Below, piece by piece: positions 8,965 through 17,099 of a stretch of DNA of 41,006 nt. The number at the start of each line of letters is the position of its first letter. The first letter of the stretch is position 1. A program made the translations under genes and the position numbers. The notes under the pieces are model-generated. The model did no database searches. It saw only the letters and a program-made list of their open reading frames with translations, and was not told the DNA's origin. The stretch is taken from the NCBI GenBank assembly GCA_013360945.1, contig JABWAQ010000020.1, positions 1-41,006 of the forward strand, written 5' to 3'. This DNA is from Candidatus Brocadia sp. Its GTDB lineage: Bacteria; Planctomycetota; Brocadiia; Brocadiales; Brocadiaceae.

Positions 8965-10044
8965 ATTTTTAAGGAATATTATTTAAAAGTCCTGGAAGAG
9001 GGGCAGTCGGACAGATGCCCCAAAAAGATCCTGAAGGCATTTTATCCTCTTTCAAAAATATACGGGTTTGTCGTTAAAACTCGTATTTTTTTTTATAGGA
9101 AAGGCATTCTGAAAAGCGTTCGCCTTCCCGTCCCTGTAATCAGTGTGGGAAACATTACGTTGGGAGGAACCGGCAAGACACCGGTAGTTGAATATATAGC
9201 AAGATATTTGCAAAAGAAAGGGAAAAGAGTTGCTATCCTCAGCCGGGGTTACGCTGCTACCATAAAGCAAGAAAAGAATTCTTTGATCAATAATGCCTGC
9301 AACGATGAATATCTCTTGTTTCAGGAAAACGTCCCGGACGTTCCTCATCTTTTAAATAAAGATAGGGTGAAAAGTGGATTCGAGGCGATCAAGCGTTTTC
9401 AGGCAGAATTTTTATTACTGGATGACGGATTTCAGCACCTCCGTCTGGCAAGGGATTTGAATATTGTAACCATTGATGCGCTGAATCCGTTTGGATTTGA
9501 ACATATAGTTCCACGGGGGATGTTGCGTGAACCTCTGGAAGAACTCAGGCGTGCCGACATGATTATGCTGACGCACGCAGACCAGTGCAGCTATGATAAA
9601 ATGAGCTCAATTATTGATAGATTGTATAAGATTGCAGGGCACCTTCCTATAATCGAAACGGTCCATAAACCCCTTTACCTGGAATCGTTGAAGGATGCCA
9701 AGACGATGGATATTCAATTTTTGCATGGTAAAAGAGTTTTTGCGTTTTGTGCGATAGGCAATCCTCTGTCATTCAAAAAAAGCATTGAAAGTTTAGGGGC
9801 AGAATTAGCCGGTTTTCGCGTGTTTCCCGATCACCATGTTTATACCCCGTCTGAATTGAAGGAATTACATGCAGAGGCGCAGCGTGTTGTGCCTGACTCG
9901 ATTATTATCACGCAAAAAGATAAGGTAAAAATAAGAAATGATTTCAACACGTGGAATTTCCCATTGTGGACATTAAAGATGGAAATCAGTATCATAAAAG
10001 GATATGAAATTTTTGAAAATAAGATCGATGCCATTCTGAATTGA
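8965..10044 (+). CDS. lpxK: Tetraacyldisaccharide 4'-kinase LpxK (start codon unclear)
   Basis: LpxK phosphorylates the lipid A disaccharide at the 4' position at the inner membrane. The Walker A segment [12 protein letters not shown] and the later [15 protein letters not shown] and DADMI-like region are diagnostic. The first ATG/GTG/TTG codon in frame is GTG 9145, only residues before the P-loop glycine, yet the frame upstream from about 8965 clearly encodes the family N-terminus ([10 protein letters not shown], a hydrophobic helix, then [18 protein letters not shown]). An in-frame stop lies at 8950-8952. I therefore placed the start at ATT 8965; CTG 8992 is another option, and a frameshift linking ATG 8922 to this frame at the T run 8966-8970 is a third. 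The C-terminus is intact. A Shine-Dalgarno for the next gene overlaps its stop. Confidence 0.85.
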   Translation: MFKEYYLKVLEEGQSDRCPKKILKAFYPLSKIYGFVVKTRIFFYRKGILKSVRLPVPVISVGNITLGGTGKTPVVEYIARYLQKKGKRVAILSRGYAATIKQEKNSLINNACNDEYLLFQENVPDVPHLLNKDRVKSGFEAIKRFQAEFLLLDDGFQHLRLARDLNIVTIDALNPFGFEHIVPRGMLREPLEELRRADMIMLTHADQCSYDKMSSIIDRLYKIAGHLPIIETVHKPLYLESLKDAKTMDIQFLHGKRVFAFCAIGNPLSFKKSIESLGAELAGFRVFPDHHVYTPSELKELHAEAQRVVPDSIIITQKDKVKIRNDFNTWNFPLWTLKMEISIIKGYEIFENKIDAILN

Positions 10045-10056
10045 AAGGAGAAATAC

Positions 10057-10227
10057 ATGGCTCATAAAATCACGAATGATTGTATAAATTGTGGCGCGTG
10101 TGAAAGTGAATGTCCTGTCAGTGCTATATCTGAATCGGGCGACATGAGGATCATTAGCGTCGATACCTGTACGGATTGCGGTAATTGCATAACGGTATGT
10201 CCTGTTGAGGCAATTCTTGCCCCGTAG
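10057..10227 (+). CDS. Small 2x[4Fe-4S] ferredoxin
   Basis: A 56-residue bacterial-type ferredoxin, a soluble low-potential electron carrier. Two CxxCxxCxxxCP cluster motifs are visible: CINCGACESECP (9-20) and CTDCGNCITVCP (38-49). The start ATG 10057 is preceded by AAAGGAG at the end of lpxK, with good spacing. It sits between lpxK and a deoxyhypusine-synthase-like gene, a position that gives no clear partner. Its size is typical of clostridial-type 2[4Fe-4S] ferredoxins. Confidence 0.95.
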   Translation: MAHKITNDCINCGACESECPVSAISESGDMRIISVDTCTDCGNCITVCPVEAILAP

Positions 10228-10254
10228 GGATATTCCTTCAAGGAAGAAAATGGA

Positions 10255-11226
10255 ATGGCAAGACAACATGAGGATGAGACTCATTTTTTTAAACCGTTAG
10301 ACCTCAGCAGAATTAAGACGTATTCAATAAAGGAACGAAAGAATCTCTCAAATATCCACCTGTTTGCCAAACCTGTCTTACCCGCGGATGGAATACATGC
10401 CTTCTTCGAATCCCTGCCAGAGATACTGGCTTCGGCAAATTTGCGGAAGGTAATCGATGCAATAGTCCTGGCATATCAGAACAAATGCCCTGTCGTAATG
10501 GCCCTTGGTGCGCATGTCATAAAGTGTGGTTTGTCGCCATTGATTATAGACCTTATGCACCGTCGCATAATAACCGCACTGGCCATGAATGGCGCCGCTG
10601 CGATCCATGATTATGAGGTCTCGCTCATTGGGGCAACCTCTGAGGATGTTGCGGCAAGCCTAAAAGATGGCAGTTTCGGCATGGCAAAGGAGACGGCGGA
10701 GGCGTTTCAAGCCGCCTCCTCTCAGGGAATAAAAGAAGGTAAAGGACTTGGACGGGCATTGGGAGAGAAAATACTCGAGGAAAAGAATACGTACAATAAC
10801 CTGAGTCTGCTGGCATGGGGTGCAAGACTTGATATACCAACCACGGTTCACGTTGCACTGGGAACCGACACCATACATATGCATCCGAATGTTTCGGGGA
10901 GGGATTTGGGAGAATCCAGCCACGTTGACTTTAAAATCCTTGCCTCCGTGGTTTCAAAACTTGAAGGAGGTGTGTGGCTTAATATAGGCTCCGCCGTTAT
11001 TATGCCGGAGGTTTTCCTGAAGGCGATCTGTATTGCAAGAAACGTTGGTCATAAGGTCGAAAATTTCGTGACAGTAAACATGGACATGATTCAGCATTAT
11101 AGACCGCAGACCAATGTCTTAAAAAGACCCACCCGGTATGGGTACGCGATTACCGGCCACCACGAAATCATGTTGCCTCTCCTGAGAATGGGCATTCTCT
11201 CGAAACTTGGTAGAGGAGATGAATAA
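10255..11226 (+). CDS. Deoxyhypusine-synthase-like protein of unknown function
   Basis: A 323-residue protein resembling the deoxyhypusine synthase (DHS) family: NGAAAIHDYEVSLIGATSED in the middle and WGARLDIPTTVHVALGTD followed by IHMHP match the NAD-binding core of DHS-like proteins. DHS transfers an aminobutyl group to a lysine of eIF5A, and eIF5A is not a bacterial protein. The catalytic-lysine segment of true DHS (a KHH-type motif near the C-terminus) is not seen; the corresponding part reads NIGSAVIMPEVF. A different reaction, perhaps homospermidine-type or a Rossmann-fold role without aminobutyl transfer, is therefore likely. A Shine-Dalgarno (AAGGAAG) precedes the ATG. The 3' end overlaps the next gene by 8 or 20 nt, indicating an operon. 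Confidence 0.65.
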   Translation: MARQHEDETHFFKPLDLSRIKTYSIKERKNLSNIHLFAKPVLPADGIHAFFESLPEILASANLRKVIDAIVLAYQNKCPVVMALGAHVIKCGLSPLIIDLMHRRIITALAMNGAAAIHDYEVSLIGATSEDVAASLKDGSFGMAKETAEAFQAASSQGIKEGKGLGRALGEKILEEKNTYNNLSLLAWGARLDIPTTVHVALGTDTIHMHPNVSGRDLGESSHVDFKILASVVSKLEGGVWLNIGSAVIMPEVFLKAICIARNVGHKVENFVTVNMDMIQHYRPQTNVLKRPTRYGYAITGHHEIMLPLLRMGILSKLGRGDE

Positions 11227-11863
11227 AGCCAAAACGATTTTAAAGATATACCGAAAGATGTTCGATGCATTGGGTCCTCAGCGATGGTGGCCGGGGGAAA
11301 CGCCGTTTGAGGTTGTCATTGGCGCCATTTTAACACAGAATACCAACTGGTCTAACGTTGAAAAGGCCATCAGGAATCTTAAGGCGGCCGGGAGACTTTC
11401 TCCGGAAGGCATTCATGAATTGAACGTAACAGAATTGGCACAGCTCATCCGTCCCTCCGGTTTCTTTAACGTCAAGGCAAGGCGCGTGAAGACATTTATC
11501 AACTGGCTATTTTCAAGGTATGAAGGCAGTCTCTCTAAAATGTTTGCCCAGGATTTGGCAATACTTCGGGATGATCTGCTCTCCGTAAAAGGTATCGGGC
11601 CGGAAACGGCGGATTCTATCTTGTTGTATGCAGGAAATTTTCCCACATTTGTTGTGGATGCCTATACCCATAGGATCTTTTCACGGCATGGTTTTATTCC
11701 TGAAGAGAGCACGTATGACGAGATGAAGTCTTTCTTTGAAGGAAACCTTCCGAAAGACGTAAAATTATATAACGAATACCACGCCTTATTAGTAAACATC
11801 GGTAAGATGTTTTGTAAACCTAAAAAGATTTGTGAACCGTGCCCCTTAAGGGACTTCTTATAA
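11207..11863 (+). CDS. Endonuclease III / HhH-GPD family DNA glycosylase
   Basis: A 218-residue base-excision-repair glycosylase. The helix-hairpin-helix is LSVKGIGPETADSILLYA (125-142) and the catalytic Asp is D151 in VVDAYTHRI. The position of the Schiff-base lysine of E. coli Nth is Glu133 here (GPETAD), so this should be a monofunctional glycosylase without lyase activity. The motif is closer to the MJ1434/MagIII branch, some of which remove alkylated purines. The C-terminal iron-sulfur loop has C203, C209 and C212, but the expected fourth Cys is absent because the protein ends in DFL. I list the TTG 11207 start; ATG 11219 is an alternative but sits immediately against GAGGAG. Confidence 0.85.
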   Translation: MVEEMNKAKTILKIYRKMFDALGPQRWWPGETPFEVVIGAILTQNTNWSNVEKAIRNLKAAGRLSPEGIHELNVTELAQLIRPSGFFNVKARRVKTFINWLFSRYEGSLSKMFAQDLAILRDDLLSVKGIGPETADSILLYAGNFPTFVVDAYTHRIFSRHGFIPEESTYDEMKSFFEGNLPKDVKLYNEYHALLVNIGKMFCKPKKICEPCPLRDFL

Positions 11864-11882
11864 TTTTTAGACTGGATAAAAA

Positions 11883-13169
11883 ATGATAAGTACTGAGGTA
11901 TTAATAAAAGGTGGACACGTCGTTGACCCTGCAACAGGGCTTGATGGCCGTACAGACGTCCTTATCAAGGACGACAAGATCCAAACAATTTCAAATGATA
12001 TAAAGCCAAATGACAACACCAGGGTTATTGATGCGACTTCGAAGTATGTAATTCCAGGCTTGATCGACTGTCATGTCCATCTTCGCGAACCTGGCCTGGA
12101 ATATAAAGAAACTATAGAAACAGGCTCCCGGGCTGCGGCAATGGGTGGTTATACAACCCTGATCTGTGAACCCAATACTATTCCACCCATTGATTCATTA
12201 GAAATGGTGGAATCCTTTATGGAAAGGGTTTACCAGAAAAGTGTGGTGAACATCTATACAAAGGCATGCATTACAAAGGGATTATTGGGTGAAGAATTAA
12301 CGGATATAGGCAGACTGGCAATGGATAAGCGAGTGCGTGCCCTTTCGGATGACGGAAATCCCGTATTTTATGAGACGTTAATGAAAAAGGCTTGCGAGCT
12401 TGCCTCACTCAGCAGGCTTATCATAAGTCCGCATTGTGAAGATTCTCAATTTTCTTTAGATAAGGCAAGAGAAAATGCCAATGTCGCTCATTTTCCCGGA
12501 AAACCGTTTTGCCATGAAACCGACTTTGTCCTGAGAGAAATCAGATGTACGGAACAGGTCAGGGGATGGCTTCATATCTCACACGTGAGTCTAAAGAGCA
12601 CCATCGAGGTAATTAAACAAGCGAAGGAAAGAAATATTGCACATATCTCCTGTGAAGTTACACCACATCATTTGATCCTGGACGATTCCTTCAGGGATAC
12701 GAGCGGAAATCTGCCGAAAACCAACCCCCCATTGCGTTCCAGGGAAGATAGGGAGGCGCTCCAGAAAAGCTTGTCCAACGGCGTAATTGATGTCATTGCT
12801 ACAGATCATGCACCGCATACCCACGATGATATAAAGAAAGGGGCTTCGGGTTTTATAGGGCTTGAGAATGCACTGGGCGTTATTCTTACCAAATTGGTTC
12901 ATCCTGGCATCCTGTCATTGAAAGAGGCCGTACGGAAAATGTCCACCAATCCTGCACGGATATTTAACGTCGCCGGAGGTAGTCTTGCTGTGGGCATGCC
13001 GGCAGACATTGCTATTATTGATTTAAATAAGGAATGGAAGGTCGATGTGGAAAAATTTGAGTCAAAGGCCAGGAACTGTCCCTTTCATGGTTGGAAATTA
13101 AAGGGACAAGTCATAACCACCCTTGTTGGTGGAAAAGTAATTGTTGATAACGGCCGAATCGTATGCTAA
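11883..13169 (+). CDS. pyrC: Dihydroorotase (class I)
   Basis: A 428-residue amidohydrolase that cyclises carbamoyl aspartate to dihydroorotate, the third step of pyrimidine synthesis. Metal and substrate motifs are DCHVHLREPG (62-71), GGYTTLICEPNT, ISPHCED, CEVTPHH and ATDHAPHT. Length and motif set match the class I, zinc-dependent type found in many bacteria. The gene overlaps the following NYN gene by 7 nt. Inactive PyrC homologues that partner aspartate transcarbamoylase exist, but here the metal-binding residues are all present. No pyrB is visible in the window. Confidence 0.94.
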   Translation: MISTEVLIKGGHVVDPATGLDGRTDVLIKDDKIQTISNDIKPNDNTRVIDATSKYVIPGLIDCHVHLREPGLEYKETIETGSRAAAMGGYTTLICEPNTIPPIDSLEMVESFMERVYQKSVVNIYTKACITKGLLGEELTDIGRLAMDKRVRALSDDGNPVFYETLMKKACELASLSRLIISPHCEDSQFSLDKARENANVAHFPGKPFCHETDFVLREIRCTEQVRGWLHISHVSLKSTIEVIKQAKERNIAHISCEVTPHHLILDDSFRDTSGNLPKTNPPLRSREDREALQKSLSNGVIDVIATDHAPHTHDDIKKGASGFIGLENALGVILTKLVHPGILSLKEAVRKMSTNPARIFNVAGGSLAVGMPADIAIIDLNKEWKVDVEKFESKARNCPFHGWKLKGQVITTLVGGKVIVDNGRIVC

Positions 13170-13837
13170 TCATCATTGACGGCTATAACTTTATATTTAC
13201 CGTACCGGCCCTGGAGAGGCATGTAGGGATAAACCGGATTGAACCCGTGCGTGATTATGTAATATCCCTGTTTTCAAAATACAAAACAGAAAAACATTAC
13301 GATGTGCTCGTCGTGTTTGACGGTAATTATACCCAGGTTGCCTTACCAAGAAAACAAACCTATTCAGGTGTTACCGTGATTTATTCAAGATCGGGCATAA
13401 GTGCAGATACTGAAATAAAGAACATCACAAGCCTTTGTCAAAATCCAGGAGATGTTTACATCGTAACCTATGACAATGAGATAAAACGGCACGTCAGAAA
13501 GTGCGGTTGTCATATTATCGAACCAAAGGCAATGTACAAAGAAATCCTGGAAATTCTGAATAAAGATAAAAAAAACATATCTGAAGAACCCGAAAGCAAG
13601 CAGAAAGGCCCATCGGAAGATGACGCAAAATACTGGATGGAGGTATTCAAGAACCTTCCTGTTGAAGATGTAAAACCTTGCGTAATAAAAACAGATACGC
13701 CAAAAACAAAGAAAAAAAAGAACTCGTCACATGATGGGAATGAACCATCTTATAAATATCAAGGGCCTTCTGTCGATGAGACACAATACTGGGTCCGCAT
13801 CTTTAAAGAACTCGAAAAGAATGAAACTCAAAATTAA
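13163..13837 (+). CDS. YacP-like NYN-domain nuclease with duplicated C-terminal motif
   Basis: A 224-residue protein whose first 130 residues are a PIN-like NYN domain: IIIDGYNFIF (3-12), VVFDGN (50-55), SADTEI (80-85) and VTYDNEIK (101-108) supply the expected acidic residues. B. subtilis Rae1/YacP in this family is a ribosome-associated mRNA endonuclease. The C-terminal extension is unusual: a Lys/Glu-rich linker carries two copies of one short motif, GPSEDDAKYWMEVFKNL (149-165) and GPSVDETQYWVRIFKEL (201-217), with low-complexity KTKKKKN between. The repeats may bind a partner or the ribosome. The gene overlaps pyrC by 7 nt and the VanZ gene by 17 nt. Confidence 0.82.
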   Translation: MLIIIDGYNFIFTVPALERHVGINRIEPVRDYVISLFSKYKTEKHYDVLVVFDGNYTQVALPRKQTYSGVTVIYSRSGISADTEIKNITSLCQNPGDVYIVTYDNEIKRHVRKCGCHIIEPKAMYKEILEILNKDKKNISEEPESKQKGPSEDDAKYWMEVFKNLPVEDVKPCVIKTDTPKTKKKKNSSHDGNEPSYKYQGPSVDETQYWVRIFKELEKNETQN

Positions 13838-14207
13838 AGTGCATTGGATTTTTAAATGTCTGTTAACCGTAGCTTACGCCTCTTTTATATATTACGCATC
13901 CTCTCAGGACACTTCTTCTGTTCCCCTTCCATCATATAGTGACAAAGTCATTCATTTTTTCGTGTTTGGTCTCTTATGCCTCATGATCTGCTGGTCGCTT
14001 TCTTCCGTCACCATAGGAAGCAAGTGGATATATAAAATTATCCTGGCCATCGGCATTACTTCCCTCTATGGTGCATCGGATGAGTTCCATCAATTCTTTA
14101 CCCCAAATCGTTCAGTAGATATCCTTGACTGGCTGGTGGATACGGGTGGCGCCGTTACCGCTGGCTTTTTATGGCATATAGCGACATACAATCGGCAAAT
14201 AAAATAG
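13821..14207 (+). CDS. VanZ family membrane protein
   Basis: A 128-residue protein with about four hydrophobic segments. The family signature is present: an YASSQDT stretch after the first helix, SDKVIHFFVFGLL, then GASDEFHQFFTPNRSVDILDW. VanZ-like proteins are small inner-membrane proteins of poorly defined function; VanZ itself contributes to teicoplanin resistance, but most homologues have no such role. An in-frame ATG lies further upstream at 13731, but that stretch is the antisense-phase reading of the NYN linker, so I prefer ATG 13821, which overlaps the NYN stop. Its stop abuts the methyltransferase remnant on the other strand. Confidence 0.85.
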   Translation: MKLKIKVHWIFKCLLTVAYASFIYYASSQDTSSVPLPSYSDKVIHFFVFGLLCLMICWSLSSVTIGSKWIYKIILAIGITSLYGASDEFHQFFTPNRSVDILDWLVDTGGAVTAGFLWHIATYNRQIK

Positions 14208-14528
14208 TCATATCTGTATAACGGTTCACGCTTCTTCCTTGTCTGCCGAAGATACGGTGGATCGCAATAAACCAGTTCTTTCCCCGCGAAACGATAATTC
14301 CTCAGATAATGAATTGCGTCATCGTGTGCCAATTCAAAACCGATTGGTTGCAGATTCGTCCACATTTCAATGACCGCCGGGTCAATTTCTATCCCAATAT
14401 ACACCTGGCAACACGTTTGTTCCGCATAACTGCGCCACACCCAAGTGGGTTTCTATGTAAACCTCATGGGGAGGCATAAGATTAATTAACTTTTGGAATA
14501 CCCCGCCTTTACCGCCGTGATAATTCAT
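14208..14528 (-). pseudogene. Decayed D12-class DNA adenine methyltransferase fragment
   Basis: Three consecutive reading-frame segments on the minus strand together spell the N-terminal part of a Dam/D12-type N6-adenine methyltransferase. Segment 1 (14528 to about 14440) starts MNYHGGKGG and ends VYIETHLG. Segment 2 (about 14437-14394) reads GAVMRNKRVARCILG. Segment 3 (about 14392-14209) reads IEIDPAVIEMW and reaches the catalytic DPPY in LVYCDPPYLRQTR before ending near YRYDY. Two apparent single-base deletions separate them, near 14438 and 14392, and the C-terminal half is missing. Similarity stops next to the VanZ stop codon, as if the gene was cut there. No restriction partner is adjacent. 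Confidence 0.8.
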
Positions 14529-14597
14529 GGAAACATTATCGCCACAATCAGCGATAATATAAAGGGCTTCTTACAAAAAATTGGGAATGCTCCCTTT

Positions 14598-15497
14598 CTA
14601 AACATATCCCATTTTATAGAGCTTGCTTTTATCTTTCCGCCATTTCTCCATAACCTTGACCCGAAGTTCAAGATATACTTTTCTGTCTATCTGTTTTTCA
14701 ATCTCTTCCCTTGCAATGAGGCCGACCCGTTTGATGGCTTTGCCATCTTTACCGATGATGATACCCTTCTGAGAATCACGTTCCACGTAAATAATGGCCT
14801 TGATGAAGTCCTTGCCCGCCTCTCGTTCCTTAAACTCCTCAATCGCTACTGTTGTGGAATAAGGAATTTCTTCCCCGTAAAACTCAAATACCTTCTCCCG
14901 GATAATTTCAGAAGCAAGGAATCTTTCGTTATAATCAGTCATGTAATCCTCAGGATAGAAAGGCTCTCCCGCCGGTAAATACTTCACGATAAGATTGAGC
15001 ATCAGGTCAAGATTGGTTTCCTTTAAGGCCGAAATCGGCACGATCTCAGCAAATTTGAACTGCTTGTCGTATGCAGAAATTATGGGTATCAGACTGTCTT
15101 TTTCCACCAGGTCTATTTTATTAATGGATAAAATCACGGGTATATTGAAGTGTGATAACTTTTCAAATATTTCCCTGTCCATGCCGGTGGGAGGCTCAAA
15201 AGGTTCCGTCATCAGCAATATCACATCCGCATCTTCTATGGCATTGTAAGCAGTTTTCACCATATATTTCTGTAATTCGTATTTTGGTTCCATAATTCCT
15301 GGTGTATCGTAAAAGACGATCTGGTAATCTTCTTTGGTTAGTACACCCATGATTTTTTTTCTGGTCGTCTGGGGTTTTGGAGTAACGATGGATAATTTGC
15401 ATCCCATAAAATCGTTGATCAGTGTCGATTTCCCCACGTTCGGTTTGCCTACAATGGCCACATAACCCGCCTTAAAGGTTTTGTTATCTGATTGCAT
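14598..15497 (-). CDS. era: GTPase Era
   Basis: A 299-residue Ras-like GTPase with a C-terminal KH domain that binds the 3' end of 16S rRNA and assists 30S assembly. GTPase motifs are G1 GKPNVGKST (17-25), G3 DTPG (64-67) and G4 NKID (126-129), with SALK as G5. The KH domain has GIIIGKDGKAIKRVG at about 250-264 and ends normally. Length is standard (about 300). It is a lone minus-strand gene between the methyltransferase remnant and the plus-strand polyferredoxin gene, with 185 bp upstream in which no strong promoter could be picked out. Confidence 0.96.
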   Translation of the reverse strand: MQSDNKTFKAGYVAIVGKPNVGKSTLINDFMGCKLSIVTPKPQTTRKKIMGVLTKEDYQIVFYDTPGIMEPKYELQKYMVKTAYNAIEDADVILLMTEPFEPPTGMDREIFEKLSHFNIPVILSINKIDLVEKDSLIPIISAYDKQFKFAEIVPISALKETNLDLMLNLIVKYLPAGEPFYPEDYMTDYNERFLASEIIREKVFEFYGEEIPYSTTVAIEEFKEREAGKDFIKAIIYVERDSQKGIIIGKDGKAIKRVGLIAREEIEKQIDRKVYLELRVKVMEKWRKDKSKLYKMGYV

Positions 15498-15676
15498 AAA
15501 ATATCGATGCCAAAATTACTTGCATACAAAGGTCAATTTCGATTATTATTTACATTTTGAAGTGGGTGATGTTAACAATAGTATGTTATATTTTACTATT
15601 CTAAACTTTAATTTGCGTTGAATCAAGTTTTTTAGAGACAACGGTAAAGCACAATCAGATATAAAATTTACAAATC

Positions 15677-15684
15677 AAGGAGGT
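15677..15684 (+). promoter_or_regulatory. Strong Shine-Dalgarno deciding a TTG start
   Basis: AAGGAGGT, a full anti-16S match, lies 7 nt before TTG 15692. An in-frame GTG at 15683 overlaps this site and so cannot be the start. Confidence 0.75.
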
Positions 15685-15691
15685 GCGCCAA

Positions 15692-17011
15692 TTGGATGAA
15701 ATAAAACAAAATTCATCATTTACTTCCGTTCAGGAAATCTTCGTCGAAGATGAACCATTAAAAACCAAAAAGCGAGGCAAAAACAAGAGAAACTGGTTTA
15801 ATTCCCAGAAATTGCGTTGGTCTGTACAAATAGCATTCTTAATTGTGGTGCTTGTTATTGGCTGGCAATTTTATACCTTCGTCAAATACTGTGAAACGGG
15901 CGGAAAGGGATTTTATATGCCACGGCCGCCTGGTGTTGAATCCTTCCTGCCGATCAGCGCTCTTATGAGCACGAAATATTTTTTTGGCACGGGGGAAATC
16001 AATCCCATCCACCCAGCAGGTTTTGTTATTTTTGGGACACTACTCCTTACGGCCTTATTTTTCAAGAGGGGTTTTTGCGGCTGGATTTGTCCTATTGGCA
16101 CTATTTCTGAATGGGAGTGGCGTCTCGGAGATTGGTTTTTGAAAAAACTCCCGCAACGGGTTTCTTACATCATGCGAAACGTCCCCACCAGGTTCACAGC
16201 GGGCTTGAGCCTTGTGTTTACCCCCATCATCGCCTTGCTGATCTTAGAGATTATAACTATGGAATCCTTCAAATCCCCCGTGTTTCGATACTTGACCCCT
16301 GCCTATATCCTGGCGATGGTATTACCATTTGTGCTTCCGGGAAAAATCTGGTCAGATACCGTTAACGACATACTTGCAAGGGCATGGAAATTTTCAATCC
16401 TGGCCTTTTTTATCCAAGTCATTATTATTAAAATACCTATTGCACAACTGGATATCTTATATACAAGGGCACCTTTTATTCGTGTTGCAGACGTTAAAAT
16501 GCTCAAATTTTTCATGAACATGTCCGGAATGGCATTATCTGTCATTCTGGCCATTCTCATCATGTCACTGTTCAACAAAAACTACTGGTGTCGTTTTTTC
16601 TGCCCATACGGAGCCCTTTTAGGTATTATAGGATACGCAAGTCCTATGAGAATTACCCGCGATACGGGGAGATGCATCGATTGCGGCAAATGCACGAAGG
16701 CATGTGCCATGCACATCCTTGTGGAAAAGAAGAAACACGTCCTTACCCACGAATGTGTCGCCTGCTATGACTGTGTCAACGCATGCCCGGTAAACGGGGC
16801 GTTGGATATGAAGCTCGTGGGAGATCGCAGGAAGATTCACTACGGGCTTTATGCCGTTATGCTCATCGGCTTATATGTTGCCATAACGAATACAGCCCGC
16901 GCTACCGGACACTGGTACACCAAAATATCAGATGCCGAATATATCCTGCGAATATCGGAACTTGGCCAGCCGAAATATCTTCACAAGACAGGCCAGTTTG
17001 AGATGGAATAA
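15692..17011 (+). CDS. NapH/YccM-like membrane polyferredoxin
   Basis: A 439-residue integral membrane iron-sulfur protein of the NapH/RdxA/YccM type, likely passing electrons between the quinone pool and periplasmic or cytoplasmic partners. It has a charged cytoplasmic N-terminus, a first helix at about 45-65 and four or so further helices. Two membrane-adjacent CxxxCP motifs are FCGWICPIG and CRFFCPYG. A ferredoxin-like domain follows with CIDCGKCTKAC and CVACYDCVNACP, giving two [4Fe-4S] clusters. One more hydrophobic segment and a short polar tail (TGHWYTKISDAEY) end the protein. I chose the TTG start because of the perfect Shine-Dalgarno. No reductase partner is adjacent, so its electron acceptor is unknown. 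Confidence 0.87.
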   Translation: MDEIKQNSSFTSVQEIFVEDEPLKTKKRGKNKRNWFNSQKLRWSVQIAFLIVVLVIGWQFYTFVKYCETGGKGFYMPRPPGVESFLPISALMSTKYFFGTGEINPIHPAGFVIFGTLLLTALFFKRGFCGWICPIGTISEWEWRLGDWFLKKLPQRVSYIMRNVPTRFTAGLSLVFTPIIALLILEIITMESFKSPVFRYLTPAYILAMVLPFVLPGKIWSDTVNDILARAWKFSILAFFIQVIIIKIPIAQLDILYTRAPFIRVADVKMLKFFMNMSGMALSVILAILIMSLFNKNYWCRFFCPYGALLGIIGYASPMRITRDTGRCIDCGKCTKACAMHILVEKKKHVLTHECVACYDCVNACPVNGALDMKLVGDRRKIHYGLYAVMLIGLYVAITNTARATGHWYTKISDAEYILRISELGQPKYLHKTGQFEME

Positions 17012-17099
17012 TGAATAAAAAGTTCAGAGCACAATGCCATCATGTGTAAACACGATATGTCTTTTTTGCTTGTTCAATAAAAAACTAAGGTATTAAATC

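Noticed and set aside
13731..13820. Longer VanZ start
   Set aside because: The added residues are an out-of-frame reading of the NYN linker, without hydrophobic or family character.
15683..15691. GTG start for the membrane polyferredoxin
   Set aside because: It overlaps the AAGGAGGT ribosome-binding site; TTG 15692 has ideal spacing.
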